Assembly (NCBI GenBank): GCA_019739215.1
Contig: JAHHDR010000039.1
Span: 1 to 64,000, forward strand
Direction: 5' to 3'
DNA: 64,000 nt
From: Rhizobium sp.
GTDB lineage: Bacteria > Pseudomonadota > Alphaproteobacteria > Rhizobiales > Rhizobiaceae
Part shown: one piece after another, positions 54,189-63,884 of the stretch
Layout of the letters: each line of letters begins with the position of its first letter
Numbering within the stretch: the stretch's first letter is position 1
Position numbers and translations under genes: made by a program
The notes under the pieces: generated by a model
What the model was told of the DNA's origin: nothing
Database searches by the model: none
What the model saw: only the letters and a program-made list of their open reading frames with translations

Positions 54189-54515
54189 TCAAGCCTTGCC
54201 CCGCCGCTTCGGCAGCAGGGCGCGGTATGTCCGGTCGAGCATCGTTGTCACGGTATCGGCATCGGCGCGCGACAGGCGGATCAGCACCATCGGGTAGTCG
54301 CGATAATGATCGGTGAAATAGTAAAGGTCGGGGAAGGCTTCACACAGCATTGCGCGCTCATCCGGCGCGACGCCCTTTATCAGCAGGGAGTCGCCGTCCT
54401 CGCGCAGCCGCGTAAGAAGCTTGCCCTTCACCTTGAAGGACGGCGTGCCGTAGGAGGTCGATGCCTCGACCAACGGCCATTGCAGCAGGATGTCGCTGAG
54501 GTCCTCGAACGTCAT
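54189..54515 (-). CDS. MmcQ/YjbR family protein
   Basis: A 108-aa single-domain protein: ASTSYGTPSFKVKGKLLTRL, then LCEAFPDLYYFTDHYRDYPMVLIRL and the basic RALLPKRRGKA end. It matches the YjbR (CyaY-like fold, double-wing DNA-binding-like) family; function unknown. Probably in an operon with the aldo/keto reductase downstream. Confidence 0.8.
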   Translation of the reverse strand: MTFEDLSDILLQWPLVEASTSYGTPSFKVKGKLLTRLREDGDSLLIKGVAPDERAMLCEAFPDLYYFTDHYRDYPMVLIRLSRADADTVTTMLDRTYRALLPKRRGKA

Positions 54516-54581
54516 GTGCCCAGACTAGCACGAAAAAAGGGGCCGCGCGAATGGCGCGGCCCCAAAGCCATCCCGATCGGA

Positions 54582-56189
54582 TCAGATCACCTTGCGCTTG
54601 GACAGGACGTCGGTCAGCCAGTCGGTGCGCATTTCCGGAACCGAGGAAATCAGCTTTTCGGTATAGGGATGGAAGGGCGGGCTGAAGATCTGTTCGGTCG
54701 GCCCCTCGGCCACCACCTCGCCGCGCAGCATCACGGCGGTGCGATGTGCGATTCGGCGGACGATGCCAAGATCGTGGGTGATGAAGAGATAGGCGAGCCC
54801 GAGGTCCTCCTGCAACTTTTTCAGGAGCTTCAGGATGTCTTCGGCCACGAGCTGGTCCAGCGCCGACGTCGGTTCATCGCAGATGACGAGATCCGGATTG
54901 GCGGCGAGTGCGCGGGCGATACAGATACGCTGTTTCTGGCCGCCGGAAAGGGCGGTGGACAGGCGTCCGGCATAGTCCTCTGGCAGGCCGACTTGGCGGA
55001 GCAGTTCGGCGACGCGGGCCTTCACTTCGGCGGGCGACTTGTTGAAGTAGAAGGCATAGGGCCGGCCGATGATCTCGCCGATCGTCTGGCGCGGATTGAG
55101 CGCCACGTCCGGCAGCTGGTAGATCAGCTGGATCTTGCGCAGGTCGTCCTTTGTCCTGCTCTTGGTGTGGGTCGACAGTTCCTTGCCGCCAAACTGCACC
55201 GAGCCGGACTCGCGGGGCAGCAGGCCGACGATAAGCCGGGCGAGCGAACTCTTGCCGGAACCGGATTCGCCGACGACCGCAACCGTCTCGCCCTTGGCGA
55301 CGTTGATCGAGACGTTCTTCAGGACGGTGAAGTCGCCATACTTGCCGACGACATTGTCCACCTTCAGCACGGTCTCGCCGCGATGGTCCTCCTGGATGTC
55401 GCCGAAATGGTCGGCGGCCTTTCGCTCGTTGACCAGCGCCTGGGTATAGGCGTTTTCCGGCTTGTTGAGGATATTCTCGGTGGTGTCGAGCTCGATCATC
55501 TTGCCACCGCGCAGCACCATGATGCGGTCGGTGACCTGTGCGACCACGGCGAGGTCGTGGGTGATATAGAGCGCCGCGGTGTTGAGCTCCTGGATCAGCC
55601 GCTTGACCAGCGCCAGGACTTCGATCTGCGTCGTGACGTCGAGCGCGGTTGTGGGCTCGTCGAACACGAGAATGTCCGGTCGGCAGGAGATCGCCATCGC
55701 CGTCATCGCGCGCTGGAGCTGGCCGCCGGACACTTCGTGCGGATAGCGGTCGCCGAACGTGTCCGGATTTGGCAGTCCGAGGGTGCGGAAGAGTTCGACT
55801 GCGTTCTTCTCCGCCTCCTGCTTGGTCATCAGCCCGTGCTGGATCGGCATTTCGCAGACCTGCTGCATGATCGTATGCGCAGGGTTGAACGAGGCCGCGG
55901 CCGATTGGGCGATGTAGGCGATACGCTGCCCGCGCATGTCGCGGCGACCTTCCGGCGACAGGTCGCGGACGGAGACACCGTCGATCTCGATCCGGCCGCC
56001 GGTGATGCGGCAGCCAGCGCGGGAATAGGCCATCGAGGCAAGGCCGATGGTGGACTTGCCGGCGCCGGATTCGCCGATCAGGCCGACGACTTCGCCGCGC
56101 TTGAGTTCGAGGGAGACGTTGTCGACGAGGACGAGGCCGTTGACGGTCTCCACGCGGAGATCGACGAGTTTCAGAATGTGGTCAGCCAT
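54582..56189 (-). CDS. dipeptide/oligopeptide-type ABC transporter, fused double ATPase
   Basis: A 535-aa protein with two full ABC domains, equal to DppD and DppF joined. First: GESGAGKSTIGL Walker A, VSGGQLQRAMTAMAI signature, ILVFDEPTTALD Walker B. Second: GESGSGKSSLARL (about residue 315), LSGGQKQRICIARAL, LVICDEPTSALD. It powers an importer of peptides, opines or similar solutes. Last gene of the operon that starts with the substrate-binding protein, directly behind the permease genes (3-base spacing). Confidence 0.93.
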   Translation of the reverse strand: MADHILKLVDLRVETVNGLVLVDNVSLELKRGEVVGLIGESGAGKSTIGLASMAYSRAGCRITGGRIEIDGVSVRDLSPEGRRDMRGQRIAYIAQSAAASFNPAHTIMQQVCEMPIQHGLMTKQEAEKNAVELFRTLGLPNPDTFGDRYPHEVSGGQLQRAMTAMAISCRPDILVFDEPTTALDVTTQIEVLALVKRLIQELNTAALYITHDLAVVAQVTDRIMVLRGGKMIELDTTENILNKPENAYTQALVNERKAADHFGDIQEDHRGETVLKVDNVVGKYGDFTVLKNVSINVAKGETVAVVGESGSGKSSLARLIVGLLPRESGSVQFGGKELSTHTKSRTKDDLRKIQLIYQLPDVALNPRQTIGEIIGRPYAFYFNKSPAEVKARVAELLRQVGLPEDYAGRLSTALSGGQKQRICIARALAANPDLVICDEPTSALDQLVAEDILKLLKKLQEDLGLAYLFITHDLGIVRRIAHRTAVMLRGEVVAEGPTEQIFSPPFHPYTEKLISSVPEMRTDWLTDVLSKRKVI

Positions 56190-56192
56190 GTC

Positions 56193-57035
56193 TTACATCT
56201 CCGCCGAGGCGCCCGACGGACGGGCATTGATGGACAGGATCCAGTCGACGACGAGGTTCACGCCGATGGTCATCAGCGCAATCATCGATGCCGGCCAGAG
56301 CGGCGCGAAACCGGGGTTCATCGGGTTCATAATGGCGCGGGCGTTTTCGCGCACCATGCCGCCCCAGTCCGCGTTCGGCGGTTGGATGCCCATGCCGAGG
56401 AAGGACAGGCCTGCCACGAACAGGAAGTTGAAGCAGAAGCGCAGGCCGAATTCCGAAATCATCGGCGGCAGCACGTTGGGAAGGATTTCCCGGCGCATGA
56501 TGTACCAGTTGCCTTCGCCGCGAAGTCTCGCGGCCTCGACATATTCCAACACCGCGACGTTCATCGAGACGGCGCGCGCCAGGCGGAACACGCGTGTCGA
56601 GTCGAGGATCGCGATGGTGATGATCAGCGTCGGGATCGATGAGCCGAACATCGACAGGATGATCAGCGCGAAGACCAGGAGCGGGATCGACAGCATGATG
56701 TCGACGAAGCGCGACAGCACGGTATCGATAACAGGACCGCCGATCGAGGCGAAGAGGCCCGCGCACATGCCGATGGCGAAGGACAGGATCGTCGTGGCCA
56801 GCGCAACGCCGATGGTGGTGCGGGCGCCGTAGAGGACACGCGAAAGCAGGTCGCGGCCGATATTGTCGGTTCCCATCCAGAACTGCGCCGACGAACCGGC
56901 CCAGGTGTCTCCGACCGTTTCCGACTCGCTATAGGGTGCGATCCAGGGTGCGAAGATCGCGATGAAGATGAAGAAGGCAACGATGACGATGCCGACCCAT
57001 GCTGAGATTGTGGGTTTGCGTCCGAATATTTTCAT
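56193..57035 (-). CDS. peptide-type ABC transporter permease (DppC-like)
   Basis: A 280-aa inner-membrane permease. The N-terminal OppC_N segment (ISAWVGIVIVAFFIFIAIFAPWIAPY) and the EAA loop (EAARLRGEGNWYIMRREILPNVL) are visible with six helices. It pairs with the DppB-like permease encoded just upstream to form the channel. Confidence 0.92.
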   Translation of the reverse strand: MKIFGRKPTISAWVGIVIVAFFIFIAIFAPWIAPYSESETVGDTWAGSSAQFWMGTDNIGRDLLSRVLYGARTTIGVALATTILSFAIGMCAGLFASIGGPVIDTVLSRFVDIMLSIPLLVFALIILSMFGSSIPTLIITIAILDSTRVFRLARAVSMNVAVLEYVEAARLRGEGNWYIMRREILPNVLPPMISEFGLRFCFNFLFVAGLSFLGMGIQPPNADWGGMVRENARAIMNPMNPGFAPLWPASMIALMTIGVNLVVDWILSINARPSGASAEM

Positions 57036-57048
57036 CTTGAAGGCCCCC

Positions 57049-57996
57049 TCACTTCGGTCTGCGCAGGCGCGGATTGACGAGGATGCTCAAGACGTCCGCA
57101 ACCGTATTGAGAATGATAAAGGCCGAGGCGAAGACGAGGCCGCAGGCCTGGACGACGGGAAGGTCCCGTTTGGACACGCCGTCGACCATGTACTGGCCCA
57201 CGCCGGGATAGACGAAGACCACTTCGATGACGACGACGCCGACAATGAGATAGGCGAGGTTCAGCGCGATGACCGCGATGATCGGCGCCGCCGCGTTGGG
57301 AAGCGCGTGGTGGACGATGACGCGCGAGCGCGGCAGGCCCTTGAGGAAGGCCATCTCGATATAGGGCTGCGACATGATCGAGAGGACCGAGGAGCGGGTC
57401 ATCCGCAGCATGTGGGCGGCGACCAGCATCGTCAGCGTGAGCGCGGGCAGGGCAGCGACATAGAGGCGTGTGCCGAAGCCCATCGACTGGTAGACGGTGG
57501 CGAGCGACGGGAACCAGCCGAGCATCACTGCGAAGACCAGGATGAGGATATAGGCGATAAAGAACTCGGGGACGGAGATGAAGGCGAGCGAGATGATGTT
57601 CGACGCTTTGTCGACCCACTTGCCCTCGTTGATCGCCGCAAGGATGCCAAGTCCGACGGAGAGCGGCACGGCAATGACCGCAGCGAAACCGGCAAGGAAA
57701 AGCGTGTTCTGGAAGCGCGGCGCGAGTGTCCTGAGAATGTCGCGCTTGTTCGTCAGCGCCACGCCGAGATCGCCGTGGAGCACGCCCCAGGCCCAGTCGA
57801 GATAGCGCAGGTAGGCGGGCCGGTCGAGGCCGAGCTCGGCGCGGAACGCGGCAAGCGTCTCCGGGGTCGCGCCCTGGCCGAGAACGGCGCTGGCCACGTC
57901 GCCGGGAAGGATTTCCGTGGCGGCGAAGATCAGCACGCTCACGGCGACCAAAGTTAACAATCCCAGTATCAACCGGGATACCAGCAGACGTAGCAT
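57049..57996 (-). CDS. peptide-type ABC transporter permease (DppB-like)
   Basis: A 315-aa permease starting MLRLLVSRLILGLLTLVAVS, the usual DppB opening. EAA loop: EMAFLKGLPRSRVIVHHALPNA. ATG 57996 has GGGGGA upstream; the open frame further 5' is not conserved-looking. A hairpin lies between this gene and the substrate-binding protein gene upstream. Confidence 0.92.
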   Translation of the reverse strand: MLRLLVSRLILGLLTLVAVSVLIFAATEILPGDVASAVLGQGATPETLAAFRAELGLDRPAYLRYLDWAWGVLHGDLGVALTNKRDILRTLAPRFQNTLFLAGFAAVIAVPLSVGLGILAAINEGKWVDKASNIISLAFISVPEFFIAYILILVFAVMLGWFPSLATVYQSMGFGTRLYVAALPALTLTMLVAAHMLRMTRSSVLSIMSQPYIEMAFLKGLPRSRVIVHHALPNAAAPIIAVIALNLAYLIVGVVVIEVVFVYPGVGQYMVDGVSKRDLPVVQACGLVFASAFIILNTVADVLSILVNPRLRRPK

Positions 57997-58110
57997 GGAG
58001 CCGTCCCCCTTATTATTGTCGGGTCCTACCGAAATACACCCCCGGGGCCAGCCTTGCGACGCGAGTTCCGTTTCCCCCCTCGGCCGCCCGCACGCCCCAT
58101 CGATACAGAT

Positions 58111-58130
58111 GGGGCCGGCGAACCGGCCCC
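58111..58130 (-). terminator. attenuator hairpin between substrate-binding protein and permease genes
   Basis: On the minus strand GGGGCCGG, loop TTCG, CCGGCCCC: a very stable UUCG hairpin, 15 bases beyond the stop of the binding-protein gene and without a T-run. This is a usual way to give a high ratio of binding protein to membrane components. Confidence 0.7.
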
Positions 58131-58144
58131 ACCAAGCGTCGTTA

Positions 58145-59740
58145 TCAGGCGAACCAGGCCTTCTCGGCCACTCGGTTGTCGTCCATGTCATAGCGGGCGT
58201 GCGGCTTGACGCCCTGGACCTTCGGCGAGTAGCCGTCGAGGTAGTCGGTGATCGCAAAGCAGATCATGCCGCCGTCCTCGGAAATCATCTCCTGGCACTT
58301 GAAGTAGATTTCCTTGCGCTTGGCATCGTCGAGCTCGATGCGGGCTTCGGCGACGAGCGCGTCGAATTCCGGCACCTTCCAGTTCGAGTCGTTCCAATCC
58401 GAAGCCGAGCCGTAGACCTGCGAGAAGGTCTGGTCGGCGGTCGGGCGGCGGCCCCAATAGACGGCGCAGAAGGGAACCTTGAGCCAGACGTTGTCCCAGT
58501 AACCGTCGCCGGACACCTTGTTGACCGACAGGTCGATGCCTGCAGCCTTGATCGACTCCTGGTAGATTTGGGCGCAATCGACGGCCGAGCCCCATGCACC
58601 TTCCGATGTCTGCAGTTCGATCTTCGTGCCAGCGGCGAGGCCTGCCTTTTTGAAGTGGAAGGCAGCCTTGTCCGGGTCGAAGGTGCGCTGCGGCATGGAT
58701 GTGTTGTAGTAGGGGTTGTACGGATCGAGCGTGTGGTCGTTGCCCGGGATCGCGTAGCCGTTATAGACCTGCTTGATGATCTTTTCACGGTCGATACCCC
58801 ACTTCAGGGCAAGGCGGAGGTCCTTGTTGGTGAAGGGGTCGTCGGTGACGCGGGAGACGAAGCAGAAGCGGTTGCCAGTGCCCTTGGTACGGACGATGGC
58901 GACGTTCGGGTCCTTCATCAGAAGGTCGATCGTGCGGGCGTCGAGGCGGTTGGCGGCATCGACCTGGCCGGACTGGAGGGCAGCCGTACGGGCAGCCGGG
59001 TCCTGGATGTAGAGGATTTCGACGCTGTCGAAATGGCCCCGGCCTTCCTTCCAGTAGTCGCCGCGGTTCTTGAGCGCGATGCGGACGCCAGGCTCGAAGC
59101 TCTCCATGACGAAGGCGCCGGTGCCGATCGGGTTTTCAAAGTCGGTGTGGTCCTTGGGGACGACAACGAGGTGGTAGTCGCCGAGGATGGCCGGGAAGTC
59201 GGCATTGCCGGCAGACAGCGTGATGCCGACCTGGGTCGGGGAAATTGCGGTGATCTCGGCGATCTGCTCGAGGATGCCCTTTGCCGGCGACTTGGTTTCG
59301 CCGCGATGCAGGCCGATCGAGTAGATGATGTCGTCGGCATCCAGCGTCTTGCCGTTCGAGAACTTGACGCCCTGACGAACGTTGAACACCCAATCCTGCG
59401 CGCCCGGCTGGACGTCCCAGCTTTCGAGCAGTTCGCCGGTCGGATTGCCGTCGGAATCGAACTCGATCAGGCCGTTCATGATGGCCAACGATGCCGCGAT
59501 CATGACGGAGTCGGCGTAGGTGCGGGGGTCGAGAGAGTCGGAGGCCGAACCGCCTTCCATGCCGAGGCGGAGCGTGCCGCCCTTCTTGGGCTCCTGGGCC
59601 TGGGCCTTGGAGAACATGGTGGACGCCATCGGAATGGCAATGCCGGCAGCTGCGGCCAACTGGATGAAATCGCGTCGCGACAGGTTACCCTTCCGGGCCA
59701 TGCTTTCCGCTTCGCGCAGTTTATGTTCGAAGTCACTCAT
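58145..59740 (-). CDS. ABC transporter substrate-binding protein (family 5), Tat-exported
   Basis: A 531-aa SBP_bac_5 protein. The Tat motif SRRDFIQLA is at about 21-29, then AAAGIAIPMASTMFSKAQAQ; the mature part starts near residue 49 (QEPKKGGTLRLGME). The two-lobe family pattern is complete (LTLSAGNADF-like, GTGAFVMESFEPGVRIALKNR, DPFTNKDLRLALKWGID). It captures the substrate, perhaps a peptide, opine or glycoside, for the permease and ATPase complex encoded downstream. It is the first gene of the operon. Confidence 0.92.
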   Translation of the reverse strand: MSDFEHKLREAESMARKGNLSRRDFIQLAAAAGIAIPMASTMFSKAQAQEPKKGGTLRLGMEGGSASDSLDPRTYADSVMIAASLAIMNGLIEFDSDGNPTGELLESWDVQPGAQDWVFNVRQGVKFSNGKTLDADDIIYSIGLHRGETKSPAKGILEQIAEITAISPTQVGITLSAGNADFPAILGDYHLVVVPKDHTDFENPIGTGAFVMESFEPGVRIALKNRGDYWKEGRGHFDSVEILYIQDPAARTAALQSGQVDAANRLDARTIDLLMKDPNVAIVRTKGTGNRFCFVSRVTDDPFTNKDLRLALKWGIDREKIIKQVYNGYAIPGNDHTLDPYNPYYNTSMPQRTFDPDKAAFHFKKAGLAAGTKIELQTSEGAWGSAVDCAQIYQESIKAAGIDLSVNKVSGDGYWDNVWLKVPFCAVYWGRRPTADQTFSQVYGSASDWNDSNWKVPEFDALVAEARIELDDAKRKEIYFKCQEMISEDGGMICFAITDYLDGYSPKVQGVKPHARYDMDDNRVAEKAWFA

Positions 59741-60685
59741 TGTCAGTCTCCCTTTTCTTAATGCTTCAAGACCTTGCTCAGCATTGTTCCCCTGAGCTTT
59801 AAATCGAAGATTTCACGATGACCCCACGGCGTCAACAGGACAAGGTCCTGCCTCGACGCGAGGCATGTCGGCATCCGATCACGATGTGGAGAAGTGGCCG
59901 TTACGGACGACAATGGGGCTCTCCGGCCTGTGCCGAAGAAGCGCGTCAGAATGTCGATCACATACAATTTCCCAGTTTTCCCCTGTATCCGGACGACATG
60001 ACGCGCATGCCTGCCGGGGCGTGTTGCCCGGGTGCCTCTGGTCTGTTCCCTGTTATTGTTTTCTTGGGGTCCAGGACATCCGGTCGGGAACCGGCTGGCC
60101 CCCGCTTTGTCGTTTTCTTGGACCGTGGTGGAACCCTGTCACCGACCCGTCCGTGTTCTTTGTGTGGCGACCTTACGGCTTAATTCAGATAAATCAACAC
60201 CCCTGGCGGGCAGATGCCCTCGGGGCGGGCAGAAGGCGAACCGGGAATCGTGGCGCAATCGCCACCTTGGATTGCATTTCTGCACCGCGCCTGCCGTATG
60301 GGATGTGATTTAGGCCGTTGGCGCAAAATTTTCGATGCCTGTCATGACCGAACTTTGACTCTTTCTGTCCAATCAGCGTCGTCCCCCCACGTCAGTATTT
60401 TTTTTGGCCTAGCCCCAAAAAAATTTTAAATGAACATCCCTGGCCGCCGATAACACTCCGGTAACGAACTGCGGGCTAAGTGTCGTGACGCGGCTGGCCC
60501 TTGGCGCATCCGTCTCCGGATCAGGTCTTGCGTACCGGAGTTTGATTTTGATCGTGTGACAGACCGGGACTATCTGGTTCCGGCACACCGATGTCGCAAT
60601 GAACTGCCTGCACCAGTGACGATTGACGGCTTGCCTGGCTGGCGCCGCGATGGCATGTCGTCGGCGGCAAGGGGAGCGCGATCGC
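59741..60685. other. 945-bp non-coding divergent region
   Basis: This is the largest gene-free stretch in the window, between the divergent transporter operon and cobQ. It has lower GC than the surroundings and T-rich and A-rich runs around 60398-60430, including complementary A and T tracts able to pair. I found no ORF with coding character, tRNA, or clear B12 riboswitch core. It must hold both promoters and may encode a small RNA. Confidence 0.6.
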
Positions 60686-62146
60686 ATGGCCAGAGCCATC
60701 ATGCTGCAGGGAACAGGATCCGACGTCGGCAAGACCGTGCTGGTGGCTGGCCTGTGCCGCCTTGCCTCCAACCGCGGCCTGCGCGTCAAACCCTTCAAGC
60801 CACAGAACATGTCCAACAACGCCGCCGTGAGCGACGACGGCGGCGAGATCGGCCGGGCGCAATGGCTGCAGGCCATGGCTGCCCGGGTGCCGAGTTCCGT
60901 GCACATGAACCCGGTCCTTCTCAAGCCGCAGACGGACAATGGCAGCCAGATCGTCGTTCAGGGACATGTCCACGGCTATGCGCGCGCCCGCGATTACCAG
61001 CGTCTCAAGCCGGAACTGCTCGGGCGGGTGGTCGAGAGCTTCGGGCTGGTCGGCGCGGATGCCGACCTCGTCATCGTCGAGGGTGCCGGCTCGCCGGCGG
61101 AGATCAATCTTCGGGCCGGCGACATCGCCAACATGGGATTTGCGCGCGCCGCCAACGTCCCGGTCGTGCTGGTGGGCGATATCGACCGGGGCGGGGTCAT
61201 CGCCTCGCTCGCCGGCACGCACCTGATCCTGCCGCCCGAAGACAGGGCGATGGTCTCAGGCTACATCATCAACAAGTTCCGCGGGGATGTCAGCCTGTTC
61301 GACGATGGGATCGCCGCCGTCGGCGCGCATACGGGCTGGCCCTGCTACGGTGTCGTGCCGTGGCTGAAGCATGCCTCGCGCCTGCCGGCCGAGGATTCGG
61401 TGACGCTGGAGCGGCTGGCCAAGGGGGAAGAGCGTGCGCTGAAGGTCGTGGTGCCGGTCACGCCGCGGATCGCCAACTTCGACGATTTCGATGCGTTGGC
61501 CGCCGAGCCATCGGTGGAACTGGTGTTCATTCGCAGCGGTGAGCGAATCCCGCGCGACGCCGGCCTGATCGTGCTTGCGGGTTCCAAGGCGACGATATCG
61601 GACCTGCTTGCGCTCCGCGCCGAGGGCTGGGACGAAGAGATAAGAGCGCATGCGGGTCGTGGCGGCAGAGTGATCGGGATCTGTGGCGGCTACCAGATGC
61701 TCGGTCGCGCTATCCGGGATCCGCATGGCATCGAGGGCGACATCAGGCATGTCGACGGCCTGGGGCTGCTCGATGTCGAAACGACCATGGAGCCGGAGAA
61801 GCGGCTAGCCAATTCCCGTGCCCGGTCGCTCGCCTATGACGTCATGCTCGAGGGCTACGAGATTCATCTCGGACAGACCCGGGGCTCCGACCACGCTCGA
61901 CCCTATGTCGAAATCGAGGGCCGCGGCGATGGCGCGATGTCGCCCGACGGCCGGATCGCCGGCACCTATCTTCACCGCCTGTTCGACAGCGACGGATTTA
62001 GGGAAAAACTGCTCGAGAGTTTCGGCGTTGAAGGTGGTGGACAGGACTACAGGAAATCCGTTGACGATGCGCTCGACGGCGTGGCGATGGAACTCGAGGC
62101 CCATCTGGACCGCGCCTGGCTGGACGATATACTTGCGGCGACCTGA
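60686..62146 (+). CDS. cobQ: cobyric acid synthase
   Basis: A 486-aa glutamine-dependent amidotransferase of cobalamin synthesis that amidates cobyrinic acid a,c-diamide. N-terminal P-loop region GTGSDVGKTVLVAGLCR (residues 8-24), KPFKPQNMSNNA, and in the C-terminal GATase domain the nucleophile Cys in GICGGYQMLG and the TYLHRLFD His. AGGGGAG precedes the ATG at 60686. The gene stands alone here; its product supplies the corrinoid used by the methyl-transfer locus. Confidence 0.94.
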   Translation: MARAIMLQGTGSDVGKTVLVAGLCRLASNRGLRVKPFKPQNMSNNAAVSDDGGEIGRAQWLQAMAARVPSSVHMNPVLLKPQTDNGSQIVVQGHVHGYARARDYQRLKPELLGRVVESFGLVGADADLVIVEGAGSPAEINLRAGDIANMGFARAANVPVVLVGDIDRGGVIASLAGTHLILPPEDRAMVSGYIINKFRGDVSLFDDGIAAVGAHTGWPCYGVVPWLKHASRLPAEDSVTLERLAKGEERALKVVVPVTPRIANFDDFDALAAEPSVELVFIRSGERIPRDAGLIVLAGSKATISDLLALRAEGWDEEIRAHAGRGGRVIGICGGYQMLGRAIRDPHGIEGDIRHVDGLGLLDVETTMEPEKRLANSRARSLAYDVMLEGYEIHLGQTRGSDHARPYVEIEGRGDGAMSPDGRIAGTYLHRLFDSDGFREKLLESFGVEGGGQDYRKSVDDALDGVAMELEAHLDRAWLDDILAAT

Positions 62147-62339
62147 CGGGATCCGTTCAGGAACCGTTCATGCAACTTCCATAAACTTCGTGCGAATAAA
62201 TCCACAGCGTGAGACGTAAAGATCGACGAAGGGACGTGCATCGCGTCTTTTATCGTGCTTTTCGTTCCAATTGCGCTATTGTTAGACAACTTGAACATAG
62301 CCGAGCTGAAACGAAGATTTCAGACACACGGGGGAAAAT

Positions 62340-63833
62340 ATGTCCTTGCCCAAGTATTTCAATGTACTGATGGCGTCCGCTGTCAGCCTCTCCATCGCAG
62401 CCACACCCATCGGCTTCACGCCCGCCATGGCGCAGAGCGCACCGGCGGCCGAGGCGCCTGGCGACTCGGGCTGGCAGAAGGAGTTCGAGATGTGGCGTGA
62501 CTCCAACAAGGGAGGCAAGGTCGCCGATTACCAGAAATACTTGAGAACCTATCCGAACGGCAAGTTCGCCAATGTTGCCAAGCGCCGTGTCGAGGAACTC
62601 AACGCCGCAGTTCAGGCGCCTGCTCCCGGTGACGAGACGGCGGCGGTGGCTGACGCAACCAAGAACGTTGCCGACGACGGCAAGCGCGACCTGGAAATGT
62701 GGCGGCAGGTGTCCAAGTCGGGCACGATGGCGGACTATGAGACGTATCTCAAGGAATTCCCGCAGGGCAAGTTTGCCAAGGTTGCCAAGACCCGCATCGA
62801 GAACCTGACGGCCACGGCACCTGCCGACCAGACGGAGGCGGATGTCGCCACGCAGGATACCCAGGACGCGGCTCCGGCCGAGGATGCTCAGGACCAGGCA
62901 CAGGCCGATGTTCAGGATGAGGCTCAGGATCAGGCCGAGGCCAGCGAAGACCAGCCGGATGCCGCGGCCGACACGGCCCAGAGCGACGAGCAGCCCCAGG
63001 GCGGCGCCGACTGGGAGCAGGAATATGCATTGTGGAAGGCAGCTTCCGATGGCAACACGGTCACGGAGTACGAAGCCTACCTGAAGACCTACCCCGATGG
63101 GAAGTTCGCGGCGATCGCGCAGGCGCGCATTGCCCAGCTTGCCGCGGCCGAGACGCCGGACCCGACGATCGCCGAAGGCGACCAGCAGGATGACGCGGCA
63201 ACCGCGAAGAACAACGGCAATCGCCGAAAGACGAACGACCAGGCGGCGCAGCAGGAATCGGACCAGGAGCCCGCGGACGACCAGGCCCAGAGCCAAGACA
63301 TGGACCAGGCCGATCCCCAGGATGACCAGCAGGCCGACAACAATGTCGGCGCGCGTAAGAACAATCCCGGCGCCCAGGATCAGGCGCAGTTCACCGAGGG
63401 GTCGCCGGATACCGAGGATGCATCTCTCGATCGTGAAACGCGGCTTGAGATCCAGGGGCGTCTGAGCTCCCTGGGCTACGACACGCTGGGGACGGACGGT
63501 GTTTTCGGTAACCGCAGCCGCGACGCCATCGCCTCCTGGCAGCAGGACAGTGGCGCGCCGGTGACGGGCTATCTTTCCGATGACCAGGTGGAAGCCATCT
63601 TCGTTGCTTCCGCAGCCACCTATGCGACCTGGCTTGCCAGCCGCGTCCCCGTACGCGTCCACCGCGTCCGGCCACGCGCCGAATGGGTGGTGGTACGCCC
63701 GCGCGCCAATATCAGGGTCATCAATCGTCGTCCGGCCGTGGTCGTCGTCAAGCCTTTCAAGAACCGCTTTAAGGCTCGCACAAAGGTGAAGATCCGCTTC
63801 AACGGCGGGTGCCGGAAGAAGCGTCGTTGCTGA
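62340..63833 (+). CDS. exported peptidoglycan-binding protein with three YL-repeats and a basic Cys-rich C-terminus
   Basis: A 497-aa protein. Signal peptide to about residue 32 (MAQS). Three copies of a about 43-residue unit (W..E..MW....G....Y..YL..YP.GKFA..A..R...L) at about 45-88, 117-160 and 223-266, the first two adjacent and the third after a long acidic Gln/Asp/Ala linker. A PG_binding_1 domain follows near 363-422 (IQGRLSSLGYDTLGTDGVFGNRSRDAI). The last 60 residues are strongly basic and end in CRKKRRC. It probably binds the cell wall from the periplasm. Confidence 0.8.
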   Translation: MSLPKYFNVLMASAVSLSIAATPIGFTPAMAQSAPAAEAPGDSGWQKEFEMWRDSNKGGKVADYQKYLRTYPNGKFANVAKRRVEELNAAVQAPAPGDETAAVADATKNVADDGKRDLEMWRQVSKSGTMADYETYLKEFPQGKFAKVAKTRIENLTATAPADQTEADVATQDTQDAAPAEDAQDQAQADVQDEAQDQAEASEDQPDAAADTAQSDEQPQGGADWEQEYALWKAASDGNTVTEYEAYLKTYPDGKFAAIAQARIAQLAAAETPDPTIAEGDQQDDAATAKNNGNRRKTNDQAAQQESDQEPADDQAQSQDMDQADPQDDQQADNNVGARKNNPGAQDQAQFTEGSPDTEDASLDRETRLEIQGRLSSLGYDTLGTDGVFGNRSRDAIASWQQDSGAPVTGYLSDDQVEAIFVASAATYATWLASRVPVRVHRVRPRAEWVVVRPRANIRVINRRPAVVVVKPFKNRFKARTKVKIRFNGGCRKKRRC

Positions 63834-63855
63834 GTTCGGTCAATTCCGTGATTGC

Positions 63856-63884
63856 GGGGCGCTTCGGCGCCCCGTTTCGTTTTC
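63856..63884. terminator. bidirectional rho-independent terminator
   Basis: GGGGCGC, loop TTCG, GCGCCCC (63856-63873), followed by GTTTCGTTTT. It is located 22 bases after the stop of the peptidoglycan-binding protein gene and just beyond the stop of the convergent frame at the window edge. Confidence 0.88.

Noticed and set aside
54153..56642. 829-aa open frame on the plus strand opposite the ABC ATPase and YjbR genes
   Set aside because: It runs antisense to proteins with complete ATPase motifs, has no family-like motif and has the composition expected from high-GC third-position bias.
57917..59761. 614-aa plus-strand frame opposite the substrate-binding protein gene
   Set aside because: A pure antisense shadow of a complete SBP_bac_5 gene.
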